Assembly (NCBI GenBank): GCA_964555565.1
Contig: CAZKTF010000058.1
Span: 1 to 16,320 of the forward strand
Direction: 5' to 3'
Source of the DNA: CAZKTF01 sp964555565
GTDB lineage: Bacteria > Planctomycetota > JAJSAM01 > JAKLKS01
Length of the DNA: 16,320 nucleotides
Shown: positions 14,067 through 16,320 of the stretch, piece by piece
Numbering within the stretch: the stretch's first letter is position 1
Layout: every line of letters begins with the position of its first letter
The notes under the pieces: model-generated
Seen by the model: the letters and a program-made list of their open reading frames with translations, nothing else
The model's database searches: none
Told to the model about the DNA's origin: nothing
Position numbers and translations under genes: made by a program

Positions 14067-15758
14067 CTACCTGCCCCCGTGACCTTCGTGCCCGCCCTTG
14101 CCCCCGCCGGAGGGGGCGCCCGTGGCCCCGAAGTAGGCCGCCGCCGCCGAGGGGTTGAGCCGGGTCTCGGCGTCGATGAGGAAGGCCCCCGCGGCCGCGA
14201 CCCGGTCCCCGTTCGCCAGGCCGGAGATGACGGCGTACCAGCCGCCCGCCCGGGGCCCGAGGACCACCTCGACGGCGTCGAACACCCCGGGGCTCGACTC
14301 GCGGTAGACGACCTTCCGGGTCCCGGTGTCCACGACGGCCGCCTCGGGCACGGCGAGGACGGAGCCGGCGACGGCCTCCGCGGCGATCCGCGCCACGAGC
14401 TTCATCCCGTCGCACTTCGCGCAAGCCTCGCCGGCGTGGTCCGCGGTCACCCCCGGATGCATCGGGCACCACCACTCGACCTTCTCGCCGGGCCGCAGAG
14501 CCCGCTTCTCGAGGTCCATCCCGCACTCCGGGCACTTCCCGGGCCCCGTCGCGACGACCGAGGCGTGCATCGAGCAGGTCCAGGCCTCGCCCGCGGGCGC
14601 CCCGGCGGGCTTCGGCACCGGCGCGGCCGCGGATCGGAACGGCTCGAGCTCCGCCACCGGCGTGCGGATCGTCGCCATCGCGTACATGCCGGGGAGGAGC
14701 CGCCCGGCGGGGTTCTCCATGTCCACGCGGACCCCGAAGGTGCGCGAGGCGGGGTCGAGGACCGGATCGACGAAGGCCACCTTCCCGCGGAACTCCTCGC
14801 CCGGCCAGGCGTCGGTCGTCGCCGCGACCTCCGTGCCCTCCCGCGCCACGGCGAGGTCCCCGGAGAACATCCGGACCCGGACCCACACGCGGCCCAGGTC
14901 GGCGATCTCGTAGAGGGGATCGCCCTCCATGACGTACTGCCCGCGCGAGACGGCGCGGCGGAGGACCGTGCCCGCGAGGGGGGCCCGGACCGTCACGTGC
15001 GTCTCCGGCTTCCCGCCGGCCAGCACGGCGTCCACCTGCTCGGGCGCGAGGCCCCAGAGCCTGAGGCGCTCCCGCGCGGAGTCCAGGACCCGCTGCGCCC
15101 GGGCGACCGCGTCCTCGCCCGTCCCGGCGCGCCTCGCCTCCTCGAGCGCGCGGGCGCTGGACTGGAGCGCCTCCTCGGCGGCGACGAGCTCGGGGCTGTA
15201 GAGGGAGAGCAGCGGGTCCCCCTCCTTCACCGTGCGGCCCGTGAAGTCCACGAAGAGCTCGTCCACGCGCCCCGGGACGCGGGCGGCGATCCGCCCGAGG
15301 CGCCTCTCGTCCACCTCCACGAACCCCACCGCGCGGACCTCGCGGACGAGCGGCCGCGGCGCGACCTCGGCCGTGCGGATGCCGGCCTGCGCGATCCGGT
15401 AGGGGGAGAGCTGGACGCGGGCGAGGACCCCCTCCGGGAGCGTCTCCTTGGCGCCCTTCGCGCGGCGGCTGAGGGGCATCCCGCAGATGGGGCAGGGGCC
15501 GAATGCGTCCCGGACGATCTGGGGGTGCATCGGGCAGAAGTACTCGACGGCGGACGCCGCAGGCCCGGCCTCGGGGGCGGGGCGGGTCCACCTCTCCCAG
15601 TACGCCGTGATCCTCTCCCACTGGCCCGCGACCACGCCCACGACCACGAAGAGCATGAGGAACCGGATGCGGACGAGGACCACCTCGAGGACGAACTTCG
15701 CCCGCCCCGCCGCCGGGGTCCCGCCCTCCGGCCCGCGCCCCGCCGTCTCGTCCGCCAT
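14067..15758 (-). CDS. cusB: CusB-type periplasmic adaptor with three heavy-metal-binding motifs
   Basis: Adaptor of the second efflux system, 563 residues. One hydrophobic anchor (about 22-46) is followed by a first metal-binding motif YFCPMHP...CPICGM (73-94). Next come the lipoyl half GRIAARVPGRVDELFVDFTG (155-174), helical hairpin about 187-250, the second lipoyl half VRAPLAGTVLRRAVSRGQYV (257-276) and the barrel (about 285-365). Two more metal motifs, WTCSMHA...CPECGM (393-414) and WCPMHPG...CAKCDGM (430-452), sit before the C-terminal membrane-proximal domain (about 460-535). The tail ends GGHEGHGG. These motifs match the heavy-metal-binding domain (CPMHP-x-CPxCGM type) often found once in CusB homologues. 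The start at 15758 has GGGGAGG 5 bp upstream; it lies 2 bp after the upstream stop and 6 bp before cusA. Confidence 0.94.
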   Translation of the reverse strand: MADETAGRGPEGGTPAAGRAKFVLEVVLVRIRFLMLFVVVGVVAGQWERITAYWERWTRPAPEAGPAASAVEYFCPMHPQIVRDAFGPCPICGMPLSRRAKGAKETLPEGVLARVQLSPYRIAQAGIRTAEVAPRPLVREVRAVGFVEVDERRLGRIAARVPGRVDELFVDFTGRTVKEGDPLLSLYSPELVAAEEALQSSARALEEARRAGTGEDAVARAQRVLDSARERLRLWGLAPEQVDAVLAGGKPETHVTVRAPLAGTVLRRAVSRGQYVMEGDPLYEIADLGRVWVRVRMFSGDLAVAREGTEVAATTDAWPGEEFRGKVAFVDPVLDPASRTFGVRVDMENPAGRLLPGMYAMATIRTPVAELEPFRSAAAPVPKPAGAPAGEAWTCSMHASVVATGPGKCPECGMDLEKRALRPGEKVEWWCPMHPGVTADHAGEACAKCDGMKLVARIAAEAVAGSVLAVPEAAVVDTGTRKVVYRESSPGVFDAVEVVLGPRAGGWYAVISGLANGDRVAAAGAFLIDAETRLNPSAAAAYFGATGAPSGGGKGGHEGHGGR

Positions 15759-15760
15759 GG

Positions 15761-16320
15761 CTACCTCCCCGCGTCCTCGCCCACTGCCCGCACCATCGCG
15801 GCGCGGGCCCGCGACGCCCGCTGCCGCGCCTCGACCGCCTCGTGCTCCGCCTCCACGAACATCCAGTAGGCCTGGAGGTGGTCCACGAAGGAGGCCGCCC
15901 CCGACTCGTAGGAGCGGCGGGAGACCTCGAATGCCTGCCGCGCGAGCGGCACGCCGGTCCTCTCCATCACGCGCATCTCGCGGAGCGAGGTGTCGAACGT
16001 GGTCCACGCCTCCCGTGCCATGGCGACCGCCCCGCGCCGGGCCGCGTCCAGCCCCGCCTCGTCCGCCGCGATCCGCCGGCGGATCCCGCGGAGGTAGGCC
16101 TCCTCGACCCCGTACCAGGCGGGGGCCCCGGCCATGGGGCCCCGCGCCATCGCCCCGTCCTCCCGGCCGGCGCCGGCCTCGATCCCCTGCCCGCGCTCGA
16201 GCCGGGCCGCGGAGGCCGGGAGCGGGTGGGCCATGGTCTCGGCCATCCGGAGCGCCACGCGGGCGCGCTCCAGCTCCCGGGACTTCGCGCGGACCATGGG
16301 CTCCGACTCGGCCGCCCGCG
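15761..16320 (-). CDS. Outer-membrane efflux factor (TolC/CusC family), C-terminal part only
   Basis: The 3' end of the outer-membrane channel gene of the second efflux system; the frame is open through the right edge, so the start lies outside. The visible 186 codons correspond to the second efflux repeat. ESEPMVRAKSRELERARVAL at the start matches the usual helix before the second beta-hairpin. YLRGIRRRIAADEAGLDAAR and MREAWTTFDTSLREMRVMER-like helices follow, and then SYESGAASFVDHLQAYWMFV, the typical Y-x-x-G-x-x-x-F-x-x-x-L signature near the end. A Met/Gly-rich stretch (EDGAMARGPMAGAPAW) replaces the usual membrane hairpin sequence and could bind Cu(I)/Ag(I), though this is speculative. 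It is 2 bp from cusB, so the gene order is outer-membrane factor, adaptor, pump. Confidence 0.88.
   Translation of the reverse strand, partial: RAAESEPMVRAKSRELERARVALRMAETMAHPLPASAARLERGQGIEAGAGREDGAMARGPMAGAPAWYGVEEAYLRGIRRRIAADEAGLDAARRGAVAMAREAWTTFDTSLREMRVMERTGVPLARQAFEVSRRSYESGAASFVDHLQAYWMFVEAEHEAVEARQRASRARAAMVRAVGEDAGR
15764..15770 (-). promoter_or_regulatory. Ribosome binding site GGGGAGG deciding the cusB start
   Basis: A strong Shine-Dalgarno sequence 5 bp before the ATG at 15758, overlapping the last codons of the outer-membrane factor gene. It supports this start over the longer open frame that extends upstream to 16007. Confidence 0.7.

Noticed and set aside
10576..15869. Very long overlapping frames in other phases across the second efflux operon
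   Set aside because: They are shadows of cusA and cusB. The true frames carry all family motifs, ribosome sites and operon spacing.
15759..16007. Longer N-terminus for the cusB adaptor, starting at 16007
   Set aside because: It would overlap the outer-membrane factor gene in another frame, and its text is non-protein-like. The ATG at 15758 has a strong ribosome site and is followed by an anchor helix.

Overview
The window is about 70% G+C, with strong G/C bias at codon position 3. It comes from a Gram-negative (diderm) bacterium: it encodes two outer-membrane efflux factors, one with a lipobox, and a sigma-54-type response regulator. I cannot place it at species level. Myxococcota/Deltaproteobacteria, Acidobacteriota, Planctomycetota or an uncultured high-GC lineage would all fit. 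Almost everything in it concerns export of metal ions from the cell envelope.

Layout. (1) Positions 1-6192, minus strand: a tightly coupled tripartite heavy-metal efflux (HME-RND) operon, transcribed right to left. It runs from a small secreted or anchored peptide (5995-6192) to a lipoprotein outer-membrane factor (4607-5998), a double-length periplasmic adaptor (2319-4610) and a CusA/CzcA-family RND pump whose C-terminus lies off the left edge (1-2314). Stops and starts overlap by 4 bp (ATGA) or lie 4 bp apart. (2) Positions 6193-6485: a divergent control region with repeats and palindromes. (3) Positions 6486-9016, plus strand: a membrane histidine kinase and an NtrC-family sigma-54 activator, overlapping by ATGA. 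(4) Positions 9017-9928, plus strand: an AT-richer promoter/operator island and a type II toxin-antitoxin pair (AbrB/SpoVT-fold antitoxin and PIN toxin). The toxin frame runs 95 bp into the convergent gene on the other strand. (5) Positions 9834-16320, minus strand: a second HME-RND operon, from an outer-membrane factor (5' end off the right edge) to an adaptor with three heavy-metal-binding motifs and a 1408-residue CusA-type pump.

How they may work together. The second pump keeps all three substrate methionines of the E. coli CusA Cu(I)/Ag(I) site, and its adaptor carries three Cys/Met/His metal motifs, so it is most likely a Cu(I)/Ag(I) exporter. The first pump has Asn, Tyr and His at those positions and so probably handles a different metal or uses different chemistry. 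The two-component system is divergent from the first operon and is the natural candidate to control it, and perhaps both operons. This link comes from position only.

The most unusual elements are the adaptor with two complete adaptor modules in one chain; the oversized CusA with an extra membrane block, a ~250-residue periplasmic insert and a REP-like double palindrome inside its reading frame; and the adaptor with three metal-binding motifs. I saw no rRNA, tRNA, CRISPR array, transposase gene or replication origin, and no convincing intrinsic terminator. Many long frames antisense to the genes above are by-products of the high G+C and are not listed.
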